A stretch of 16,111 nt of DNA from Bacteroidota bacterium (GTDB lineage Bacteria; Bacteroidota; Bacteroidia; Bacteroidales; Bacteroidaceae): positions 1-16,111 of the forward strand of contig JAEXAJ010000155.1 in NCBI GenBank assembly GCA_023458215.1, given 5' to 3'. The position numbers and the translations under genes are program-made. Under the pieces are notes generated by a model. That model did not search any database and was not told where the DNA came from. It saw only the letters and a program-made list of their open reading frames with translations. Position 1 is the first letter of the stretch. The number at the start of each line of letters is the position of its first letter. Of this stretch, positions 1 to 5,350 are shown piece after piece.

Positions 1-291
1 TATTGGACAGACCGTCCTGATTCGTCAAGCTACGTCCGTCAAGTCCATTCCCCAACAAACAAGAGGAAATAAGGCAGAAAAAAGAAATAACGAGGTATTT
101 TATTCCGACATTCATCTGTAATTTCGAGTTAGGAGTGAGAATTAGCAGTTGCATTCTTTAATGCAAAGCTAATAATTCTTCCTATTCTCCGAATATTTTC
201 ATCGTTTTTTTTATAGTTCATTTCAGAATGTCCATCACACAAGCTATTAAATATAGAAAAAACAGTTTATTCCCATTTACAAGATCCGAAC
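1..291. other. Left-end region without a supported gene
   Basis: No open frame here has a convincing start and family resemblance. Two plus-strand frames are open from the left edge, one ending at a TAA near position 70 and one near 121. Either could be the C-terminal tail of a gene entering from the left, but I recognise neither. The rest is AT-rich and holds an imperfect hairpin at 139-178, listed separately. Confidence 0.5.
139..178. repeat. Imperfect inverted repeat (hairpin)
   Basis: The left arm is GAATTAGC, then AG, then TTGCAT (139-154). After a 6-nt loop the right arm is ATGCAA, A, GCTAATAATTC (161-178). The inner 6-bp stem is perfect, and the outer stem of about 8 bp pairs apart from small internal bulges. 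No T-run follows on either strand, so this is not a textbook terminator. It may be an RNA structure or an old insertion scar. Confidence 0.5.
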
Positions 292-325
292 ATTAATTGA
301 ATGATACATATACCATTCAATCAAT
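292..325 (-). terminator. Hairpin at the 3' end of the CPBP/DUF2975 operon
   Basis: On the minus strand ATTGATTGAATG pairs with CATTCAATTAAT across a 10-nt loop. That gives a 12-bp stem with one G-U pair. The TGA stop of the HTH gene (321-323) lies inside the upstream arm. No U-rich tail follows, so it could be a weak terminator or an mRNA 3'-end stabiliser. The structure is read directly from the sequence; the role is inferred. Confidence 0.45.
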
Positions 326-536
326 CTTCGTCTAGAATATCCTTATACTCCAGTATATCTCCCGGCTGACAATCCAGCACATTACAAATTGCTTCAAGAG
401 TAGAGAAGCGTATAGCTTTTGCTTTGCCTGTTTTCAGAATAGAAAGATTGGCTGGCGTGATGTCAATCTTCTCAGCCAGCTCTCCCAAAGATATCTTTCT
501 TCGGGCCATCATTATATCAAGGTTTACTATTATCAT
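321..536 (-). CDS. Small HTH transcriptional regulator (Cro/CI, YozG-like)
   Basis: This 71-residue protein is almost entirely one Cro/CI-type helix-turn-helix domain. The HTH core is about residues 16-40 (SLGELAEKIDITPANLSILK, then TGKAK), followed by the conserved L-x-x-I-C-x-x-L-x-C-x-P-G-D segment and an acidic tail. This is the pattern of small YozG-like regulators, which are known to occur beside DUF2975 membrane proteins, as here. It probably binds DNA in the cytoplasm and regulates its own operon; that is inference. It is the last of five minus-strand genes, 13 nt after the 77-residue gene. A purine-rich GGGAG lies 8 nt before the ATG, directly after the previous stop codon. A second ATG pair at residues 9-10 would also leave the HTH intact, so the exact start is uncertain. 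Confidence 0.85.
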   Translation of the reverse strand: MIIVNLDIMMARRKISLGELAEKIDITPANLSILKTGKAKAIRFSTLEAICNVLDCQPGDILEYKDILDED

Positions 537-549
537 ATAATTTACTCCC

Positions 550-783
550 TTATTTTATCTTTTCTTCTTTCAATATAGTCCACCAGTTAGTGTATCGTTT
601 CGTCCACCAATAATAACCATACACACATAAATACATCCATACCATACTCGCATAAACTTTCAGCTTTCCTTCCAACAGCGGAAACAGAAGGAGAAAATAA
701 ACAGCGCTTGCTAAAACTAAGACTGCAATAAGTCCTGCAAGGAAATACAAACCTGTTTTCATTTTTCTTATATCGATTTTCAT
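550..783 (-). CDS. Small two-helix membrane protein, unknown function
   Basis: I do not recognise a family. The 77-residue protein starts with a short basic segment (MKIDIRKMK) and has two hydrophobic helices, about residues 11-35 and 42-60. It ends in a Trp/Tyr-rich, charged tail (YYWWTKRYTNWW, then basic and acidic residues). The predicted location is the inner membrane. It sits between a DUF2975 gene (15-nt gap upstream) and the HTH regulator (13-nt gap downstream), so it is very likely cotranscribed with them and may be part of the same membrane sensing unit. A near-perfect Shine-Dalgarno, AAGGAG, lies 7 nt before the ATG, which supports both the start and real translation. This is notable because Bacteroidetes genes often lack such a site. 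Confidence 0.75.
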   Translation of the reverse strand: MKIDIRKMKTGLYFLAGLIAVLVLASAVYFLLLFPLLEGKLKVYASMVWMYLCVYGYYWWTKRYTNWWTILKEEKIK

Positions 784-798
784 ATTACATCTCCTTCA

Positions 799-1407
799 CT
801 AAATGGTTAGTTCTTGTTCTTCCTTAATCTTCACGCCAACTGCAAGAATTTCGGTAAAGAGAGCTAATAGAATCAAAAATAGCCAAGGGGCATTCATTGA
901 ATAATTACATATTTCATATCCCGGTAACTGTATTTGAGAAACTGCACTCAAATAATCTGAATAATTCCTCAGTTCCATAACCAAAGATACAAGAATCACC
1001 CCATACACAAAGATACGCATGCGTTGCACATTCTTGCGAACAAAAACCTCTTTACGAGCCACAGAGAGCAATAATCGAATCAGACAATAGAAACCATAAA
1101 AAGCAAAGAGACCTAAAGGGAGCATAAAAATATCCAGTACATGCTTCGAAAGTGGCTCTTCTATAAAAGTTTTGATAGTTTCGATGCGGTAAGGCACTTG
1201 TTCACCCAATTTACTGTTATGCAGAGAGTCTACCGCTAACGTAGTATCTACTTTTGCTATTTGCAGGCTTACTAAGTTGCGAAAATGGTCATGGTTGTCA
1301 TCCACAGAATTCCATCCATCAATGAAATTCTTTATTCCACTTACCAAACCTATAGAAATTAAGATTGTAAACACCACTATTGCTAATATACTGATTCTTT
1401 TCATCAT
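799..1407 (-). CDS. DUF2975 family membrane protein (second copy)
   Basis: This 202-residue integral membrane protein has about four hydrophobic helices, near residues 5-25, 90-112, 128-147 and 170-192. A soluble loop of about 60 residues follows the first helix and is probably periplasmic. The C-terminus, KEEQELTI, and the preceding membrane layout match the DUF2975 (YoaS-like) family, whose biochemical role is unknown but which is often encoded beside YozG-like HTH proteins. It is a paralogue of the gene just upstream. They share the motif R-L-[IL]-[IL]-S, then a basic K-N-V-[QR]-R-[ML]-R loop and the EEQ[ED]LTI end, which suggests tandem duplication. It lies 12 nt downstream of that copy. 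The first two codons are both ATG, so the start could be one codon later. Confidence 0.8.
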   Translation of the reverse strand: MMKRISILAIVVFTILISIGLVSGIKNFIDGWNSVDDNHDHFRNLVSLQIAKVDTTLAVDSLHNSKLGEQVPYRIETIKTFIEEPLSKHVLDIFMLPLGLFAFYGFYCLIRLLLSVARKEVFVRKNVQRMRIFVYGVILVSLVMELRNYSDYLSAVSQIQLPGYEICNYSMNAPWLFLILLALFTEILAVGVKIKEEQELTI

Positions 1408-1419
1408 AATATTCTCTTT

Positions 1420-2085
1420 TTAAATAGTCAAATCCTGTTCTTCTTTCATTTTCAGTCCGATAGCAAATACTTCTCCTACAATCAATGCACTGAGTCCCAG
1501 CACCAGCATTGTTGAACTTACTATATCCGAGATCACCAAATCGTACCCTTGAATAGAAAATACTTCTTCAACGCTGCGGAAAGTAAAATAAGTCGTTACG
1601 AGTGAGCAGCTGAAACCAATAATCAATGCTATGCCCAAGCGACGCAAACGCCGTACATTTTTCCACTTAAAGATATCAGATTTATTAATGGATATTATCA
1701 GACGGATAAACAGTACGATAGCCCATATGTACATACCCATTTGCAAGAAAGTCAGAGCTTTTTCTATAACTATCTCCCACATAGCAGGATGACTATCCAC
1801 ACTAACTAACATAGATGCATAAGTCACAGGCACATTTTCTCCGCTCTTCTCATTAAAGACAGAATCCCGAAAAAGTGTACCACCCGACACAGAAAAACTC
1901 TCCGGTACCAAACTGACATACTTCATATTCATCACATCCTTCAGCGCTGAAACATCAGGCTTCTTATCAGTTGCGGCTTCCACACCGGCTTTTGCACCGA
2001 TAAAGAAATAATAACCGGTTTCCAGTACCGAGTAGCTCAGTACAAGCATCACTATCACACATAGGATGTTCAATCTTCTTTTCAT
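1420..2085 (-). CDS. DUF2975 family membrane protein (first copy)
   Basis: This 221-residue membrane protein has about four predicted helices, near residues 7-30, 115-135, 150-170 and 188-212. A long loop of about 80 residues after the first helix is probably outside the cytoplasm. The C-terminal GLKMKEEQDLTI and the basic loop WKNVRRLRRL fit DUF2975 (YoaS-like) proteins. The long extracytoplasmic loops differ much more between the two copies than the membrane parts do, so the copies may detect different things; that is inference. The ATG overlaps the stop of the CPBP gene by 4 nt (ATGA arrangement), so the two are translationally coupled and belong to one operon. The molecular function of the family is not known to me. 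Confidence 0.8.
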   Translation of the reverse strand: MKRRLNILCVIVMLVLSYSVLETGYYFFIGAKAGVEAATDKKPDVSALKDVMNMKYVSLVPESFSVSGGTLFRDSVFNEKSGENVPVTYASMLVSVDSHPAMWEIVIEKALTFLQMGMYIWAIVLFIRLIISINKSDIFKWKNVRRLRRLGIALIIGFSCSLVTTYFTFRSVEEVFSIQGYDLVISDIVSSTMLVLGLSALIVGEVFAIGLKMKEEQDLTI

Positions 2086-2876
2086 ACTTCAGTTATTGTA
2101 GTTATTTGAGCAGATAATTTGTATTCATTCAACTTCTTCAGCGAAAGCAGAAACAGCCCTACAGCTACCGCCAAGCAGATCAGATAAACCGGTTCTCCCA
2201 ATAATTGTACAGTAGTATCCACATCCGGATAATTCAAAGCAAGATATACCGAAAGGCTGTTATTCAATATATGTATCAAGATGCAGGATATCAAGCTCCC
2301 CGTTCTATAATAAAGCCAGGCAAACAAGAATCCCGAAAAACAAGCACCCACCACTTGTGCAGGATTTATGTGAAAGATTCCGAATATCAAACCTGATATC
2401 AAAATAGCCTTAACCGGACTGTATTTTTTCAACAAGACTTTTGTGATGGCTCCACGAAACAACAATTCTTCCAATATCGGGCCCAACACGGCAATGCATA
2501 GAATACCCAGCCAACCGGATTGTAATATATCAAATGTCTGCTCCATCCAATTAGGCAGAAATGTTAAAACAGACATCAGGAAGTCTATTATAAAAATAGA
2601 AGCTGCCCCGGCACACAGGCTCCAGACTAAATAAGAGGAGGATACAGGTGAATACAATTTTCCATCGCCAGTGAGATAATGTGCGCGCCACAAATACAAC
2701 CCCATAAAAACAAAGCCTAACAGCATGGCTGGTGCTAATGTTGAACTCGTAGCTTTATCTACATCCAAGCTGCCCGAAGTAATATATGTATATAACAATC
2801 CGAAAGGTGAAGCTACGAATAACCCCAACATTTGCATCAAAAAGTAAATCAAAACCAATTTAATAGCTGTCCACAT
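2082..2876 (-). CDS. CPBP-family intramembrane metalloprotease (Abi/CAAX-like)
   Basis: A polytopic membrane protein of 264 residues from the ATG at 2876. It has the three signatures of the CPBP (CAAX protease and bacteriocin-processing) family. These are EELLFR (E136, E137, R141), FGIFH (H169) and HILNN (H202, N206), the predicted metal and catalytic residues within the membrane. Members include CAAX-type prenyl-protein proteases and bacteriocin self-immunity proteins; the substrate here is unknown. It is the first gene of the five-gene minus-strand operon, overlapping the next gene by 4 nt. The open frame extends nine codons further to a TTG at 2903. That TTG lies inside a TAnnTTTG promoter box, and the ATG has a purine-rich AAAGAGAAAAGAAC leader, so the ATG is preferred. 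Confidence 0.85.
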   Translation of the reverse strand: MWTAIKLVLIYFLMQMLGLFVASPFGLLYTYITSGSLDVDKATSSTLAPAMLLGFVFMGLYLWRAHYLTGDGKLYSPVSSSYLVWSLCAGAASIFIIDFLMSVLTFLPNWMEQTFDILQSGWLGILCIAVLGPILEELLFRGAITKVLLKKYSPVKAILISGLIFGIFHINPAQVVGACFSGFLFAWLYYRTGSLISCILIHILNNSLSVYLALNYPDVDTTVQLLGEPVYLICLAVAVGLFLLSLKKLNEYKLSAQITTITEV

Positions 2877-2900
2877 TGTTCTTTTCTCTTTTAAAGTTCG

Positions 2901-2908
2901 CAAAGATA
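2901..2908 (-). promoter_or_regulatory. -7 box of the CPBP/DUF2975/HTH operon promoter
   Basis: On the minus strand TATCTTTG fits the Bacteroidetes -7 consensus TAnnTTTG. Transcription would begin near 2893, leaving a leader of under 20 nt before the ATG at 2876. No good TTTG lies 19-21 nt upstream; the nearest TTG is only 14 nt away, so the -33 element is weak. The box partly overlaps the TTG that would be the longer start of the CPBP gene. Confidence 0.5.
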
Positions 2909-2926
2909 CTTATTTTCTTTGTCAAT

Positions 2927-3019
2927 TCATGAAGCGGAAACAATAACTCCCAACAACAACATCATTACTGTAGATAGTGATAACACTAATAGTGTAATAC
3001 TCATAAATGCTTTTCTCAT
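2927..3019 (-). CDS. Candidate 30-residue hydrophobic peptide
   Basis: A short open frame fills the gap between the DUF3836 gene and the CPBP operon promoter. The peptide begins MRKAFMSITLLVL and continues as one hydrophobic helix (about residues 7-28, with STVMMLLLGVIV) ending SAS. This is the shape of a single-pass membrane mini-protein or an uncleaved signal-like peptide. A purine-rich AAGGAAAGGG lies about 8 nt before the ATG. It starts 30 nt after the DUF3836 stop, so it could be cotranscribed with that gene. I recognise no family. Its position beside a CPBP protein, a family that includes bacteriocin immunity proteins, is suggestive only. It could also be a chance frame in AT-rich DNA. 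Confidence 0.4.
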   Translation of the reverse strand: MRKAFMSITLLVLSLSTVMMLLLGVIVSAS

Positions 3020-3049
3020 AACCTAACCCTTTCCTTATATTCCTATATA

Positions 3050-3535
3050 TTATTTTATTGCCAAAAGCAGCACGTCTTCATTATCAGTAGAGTGTTCTAC
3101 CAGCAAATTCCAATCATTATCTTTTTCATTCCACTTGTAACTCAGGTAGTTTACATTATCACCGTCCTGCAAGTAAACTGCTTTCTCTCTTACATCCGAA
3201 TAAGAAGTTGTTTTATTGTCCCACAATGCATATTCCACATCTGTACCGGCTTCCGAGTAGTTATAGTTCAAGCAATAGGTTCGTTCATAGACCTGATCTA
3301 TATCATTCCATTTCAAAGTCTCTTTCTTCACTGTACGTCCGGTAGCATCGTAAGTAAAATTATACTTCAGGTGGTTTTGCAGGAATTTACCATCCTCTAC
3401 TTTATATACTAATTGAGACTCCACTTGATTACCATTCATCACTTCATTATAAGCAAATGCTTGCTGATTATTACCACAAAACGCATTAGTTACCAACGTT
3501 ACCGTGAAGATTACTGTCATTGCTAAAGTTTTCAT
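3050..3535 (-). CDS. Secreted DUF3836 family protein
   Basis: This 161-residue protein has a Sec-type signal peptide: K2, a hydrophobic core at about residues 4-17, and likely cleavage near residues 18-21 (NAFCG). There is no proper lipobox before the cysteine. The mature part is rich in Tyr, Asn and Asp and contains repeats of a beta-type motif (for example YKVEDGKFLQNHLKY, YNFTYDATGR, LKWNDIDQVYERTYCLNYNY, LSYKWNEKDNDWNL). This is the DUF3836 pattern, a Bacteroides-restricted family of unknown function predicted to be periplasmic or exported. Its promoter region carries two copies of a 15-bp palindrome, so it is probably tightly regulated. It is followed at 30 nt by the mini-ORF at 2927-3019. 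The family assignment is fairly sure, but no function can be given. Confidence 0.85.
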   Translation of the reverse strand: MKTLAMTVIFTVTLVTNAFCGNNQQAFAYNEVMNGNQVESQLVYKVEDGKFLQNHLKYNFTYDATGRTVKKETLKWNDIDQVYERTYCLNYNYSEAGTDVEYALWDNKTTSYSDVREKAVYLQDGDNVNYLSYKWNEKDNDWNLLVEHSTDNEDVLLLAIK

Positions 3536-3582
3536 ACCATTATTGTTTTATTAGTTATTACTCTTGTTTTTCGATAATCATT

Positions 3583-3597
3583 TATCGTTTTTCGATA
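3583..3597. promoter_or_regulatory. Palindromic operator candidate, copy 1 (near DUF3836 start of transcription)
   Basis: TATCGTTTTTCGATA consists of arms TATCG and CGATA around a T5 spacer. An extra half-site, CGATAA at 3572-3577, forms a second inverted pair with the left arm. The site begins 2 nt downstream of the predicted -7 box, so it would cover the DUF3836 transcription start. A bound protein there would be expected to repress. The identity of the protein is unknown. Confidence 0.6.
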
Positions 3598-3599
3598 TG

Positions 3600-3630
3600 C
3601 AAATAAAATACCTTTTTTTGATATGACAAA
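3600..3630 (-). promoter_or_regulatory. DUF3836 promoter (-33 and -7 boxes)
   Basis: On the minus strand TTTG (3627-3630), 19 nt, then TTTATTTG (3600-3607). Spacing is exactly that of the Bacteroidetes promoter; the -7 box differs from TAnnTTTG by one base. Transcription would start around 3593, giving a leader of nearly 60 nt before the ATG at 3535. Palindromic sites lie immediately on both sides. Confidence 0.55.
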
Positions 3631-3647
3631 GAAAAACAGAAAATATT

Positions 3648-3662
3648 TATCGAAAAACGATA
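3648..3662. promoter_or_regulatory. Palindromic operator candidate, copy 2 (upstream of DUF3836 -33 box)
   Basis: TATCGAAAAACGATA is the exact reverse complement of copy 1 and lies 65 bp from it, centre to centre, about six helical turns. It sits about 18 nt upstream of the predicted -33 box. A decayed third copy (TTTTGCGATA, 3674-3683) lies beyond it. Paired sites on either side of a promoter fit looping repression or cooperative binding. Confidence 0.6.
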
Positions 3663-3775
3663 ATAATAATATGTTTTGCGATAAATATGCAAAAATAACA
3701 CAGAAATTAGCCTCAATTGAAGAGAAAGAGAAGGAAATTAGAAGGATAAAAGAAGAAACAGCAATTGTCAGAAAG

Positions 3776-4702
3776 TTATTTTTCAAGCACAGCTTTTACC
3801 TCTATCTCATCTTGGTGGATACGGGCAATGAGTTTCTCAACCGAATCGAACTTCAGTTCAGGACGCATATAACGAACAAAAGAGATACGCATAGGCTGAT
3901 TATAGATGTCAGCATTAAAATTGAAGATGTTGACTTCGATACTACGGTCAGTACCATTAGCAAGAGTAGGACGATAACCGATGCTTAACATACCTCCGTA
4001 TCTTACACCATCAAGAAATACATAAACAGCATAAACACCATCGGCAGGAATTATTTTATCCGGGTCGTTAACGCGAAGATTTGCTGTAGGGAAACCTATC
4101 TTACGGCCTACACGGTAACCGCCTACCACCATACCTTCCAAGAAAAAATGATAGCTCAAGCATTCAGCAGCAGACAAAACATCGCCCTGTTGCAAGAAGT
4201 GACGGATCATGGAAGAACTGACTGCTATATTTTCGTCGGATGAATAAGCACGCGCAAGAAGTACTTCCATCCCTAACTCCTGTCCATAACGGACATAATC
4301 TTCAAATCCTTCGCTACGGTTATGTCCGAAGCGATGATCATAGCCTACCACTAAAACTTGTATGCGATATCGTTCTTTAAGTATCTGCATAAACTGCTTT
4401 GCCGAGAGACGGGCTACTTCGGGAGTAAATTCAAGCATCATGCAATAGTCGATACCTGTTTCGGCAAGCAAAGCGACTTTCTCTTCGCAAGAAGTCAGCA
4501 GTTGAGGCCGATAATCAGCCTGCATCACTTTGCGCGGATGAACAGGAAAGGTAATAACAGAAGAAGCAAGACCACGTGCAGCAGCAACTTCGCGTACTTG
4601 TTCTATCAAGTAGCGATGTCCCCGGTGTACCCCGTCGAAGAAGCCGATAGTTGCTACGCTCGGACAAAAGGTAATATCTGATGTTTCAGTAAGTAACTGC
4701 AC
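3776..4702 (-). CDS. ribF: Bifunctional riboflavin kinase / FMN adenylyltransferase
   Basis: RibF converts riboflavin to FMN and FMN to FAD in the cytoplasm. The 308-residue protein has both domains. The N-terminal adenylyltransferase carries GFFDGVHRGH (20-29), GYDHRFG (120-126) and SSSMIR (162-167). The C-terminal riboflavin kinase carries GFPTAN (203-208), GVYAVYV and the likely catalytic glutamate in SIEVNIFNF (E256). Length is normal for the family. The start is a GTG at 4702: a TAA stop sits directly before it in frame, and the first internal ATG (residue 60) would delete the FDGVHRGH site. It lies 25 nt after the HAD gene and is probably the last gene of the ATPase-HAD-ribF operon. Confidence 0.95.
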   Translation of the reverse strand: MQLLTETSDITFCPSVATIGFFDGVHRGHRYLIEQVREVAAARGLASSVITFPVHPRKVMQADYRPQLLTSCEEKVALLAETGIDYCMMLEFTPEVARLSAKQFMQILKERYRIQVLVVGYDHRFGHNRSEGFEDYVRYGQELGMEVLLARAYSSDENIAVSSSMIRHFLQQGDVLSAAECLSYHFFLEGMVVGGYRVGRKIGFPTANLRVNDPDKIIPADGVYAVYVFLDGVRYGGMLSIGYRPTLANGTDRSIEVNIFNFNADIYNQPMRISFVRYMRPELKFDSVEKLIARIHQDEIEVKAVLEK

Positions 4703-4727
4703 TTAGTAAATTAAAAATTGAAAATAA

Positions 4728-5345
4728 TCACTTAAAAAGAGGACTCCAATCTTCACCCGCCTTTGGAGTATAGGTAGAGATACCTAAAGATTCCGCAGTA
4801 CGGCAATTAGCTTCCGAATCGTCAATGAAAAGCGTTTCTTTTGGATTAATGCCAGTATCGTCCAACACTTTTTGGAAGATCTCCACATCCGGCTTAGCCA
4901 TTTTCATCTCATAAGAGAGGTAGATGTGTTCAAAGTAATCTTCAACCCGAAATGACTTATATGGGAATACATGTTGAAGCGACCATTGCCAATGAAGGTC
5001 ATTCGTATTGCTCAACAGATAAACCACATAATCCTTGCGCAATCTCAGTAATAAATCCAGCTTATACTCAGGAATACTTAGCAAAAAGCTATTCCAAGCA
5101 TCATCAATCTGAGCATCAGTGACGGGCTTACCTATCTTTTCACGCAGTACATTGCGAAAGTCGTCACTACTGATCAAACCTTTTTCATAATTGTGAAAGA
5201 AGTCTTGTTGATGATATAAATCCAGCATGACTTCCACATTCGGTAAACCTAACTTCTTGAAGTTCTCAATACAACGTGGACGATCCAAGTCTATCAGAAC
5301 TCCGCCAAAATCAATAATAAGGTTTTTTATTCCTTTTCTTTTCAT
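4728..5345 (-). CDS. HAD-superfamily phosphatase (YihX-like)
   Basis: This 205-residue cytoplasmic protein has all four HAD motifs. They are the nucleophile in DFGGVLID (D12), motif II SNT (S112), motif III lysine in KPDVEIF (K151), and motif IV FIDDSEAN (D175, D176). The residue two after the nucleophile is Gly14 rather than the usual acid/base Asp. The YihX sugar-phosphatase branch has the same feature (DLGNV), so it need not mean loss of activity. A helical cap inserted after motif I (about residues 20-90) places it in the HAD-IA group. Substrate unknown; small sugar phosphates are a reasonable guess. The gene begins 5 nt after the Ca2+ ATPase stop and precedes ribF by 25 nt. FMN or other phosphoesters are possible alternatives but not shown. 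Confidence 0.85.
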   Translation of the reverse strand: MKRKGIKNLIIDFGGVLIDLDRPRCIENFKKLGLPNVEVMLDLYHQQDFFHNYEKGLISSDDFRNVLREKIGKPVTDAQIDDAWNSFLLSIPEYKLDLLLRLRKDYVVYLLSNTNDLHWQWSLQHVFPYKSFRVEDYFEHIYLSYEMKMAKPDVEIFQKVLDDTGINPKETLFIDDSEANCRTAESLGISTYTPKAGEDWSPLFK

Positions 5346-5350
5346 TATTC

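Noticed and set aside
1..121. Two plus-strand frames open from the left edge (stops near 70 and 121), possible C-terminal end of an upstream gene
   Set aside because: No start inside the window, both frames compete and neither peptide is recognisable; noted only as a possibility.
3532..3786. 84-residue minus-strand open frame with a signal-like N-terminus (MKNNFLTIAVSSFILL)
   Set aside because: It covers the DUF3836 promoter and both palindromes, has low-complexity AT-rich composition, and looks like a chance frame in a regulatory spacer.
3623..3988. 121-residue plus-strand open frame, Lys/Glu-rich at first
   Set aside because: Its second half is antisense to the ribF coding region and its first half is the palindrome region; no family resemblance.
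4728..5345. HAD protein considered catalytically dead because Gly replaces Asp two residues after the nucleophile
   Set aside because: YihX-type HAD phosphatases have the same Gly (DLGNV) and all other motifs are present here.
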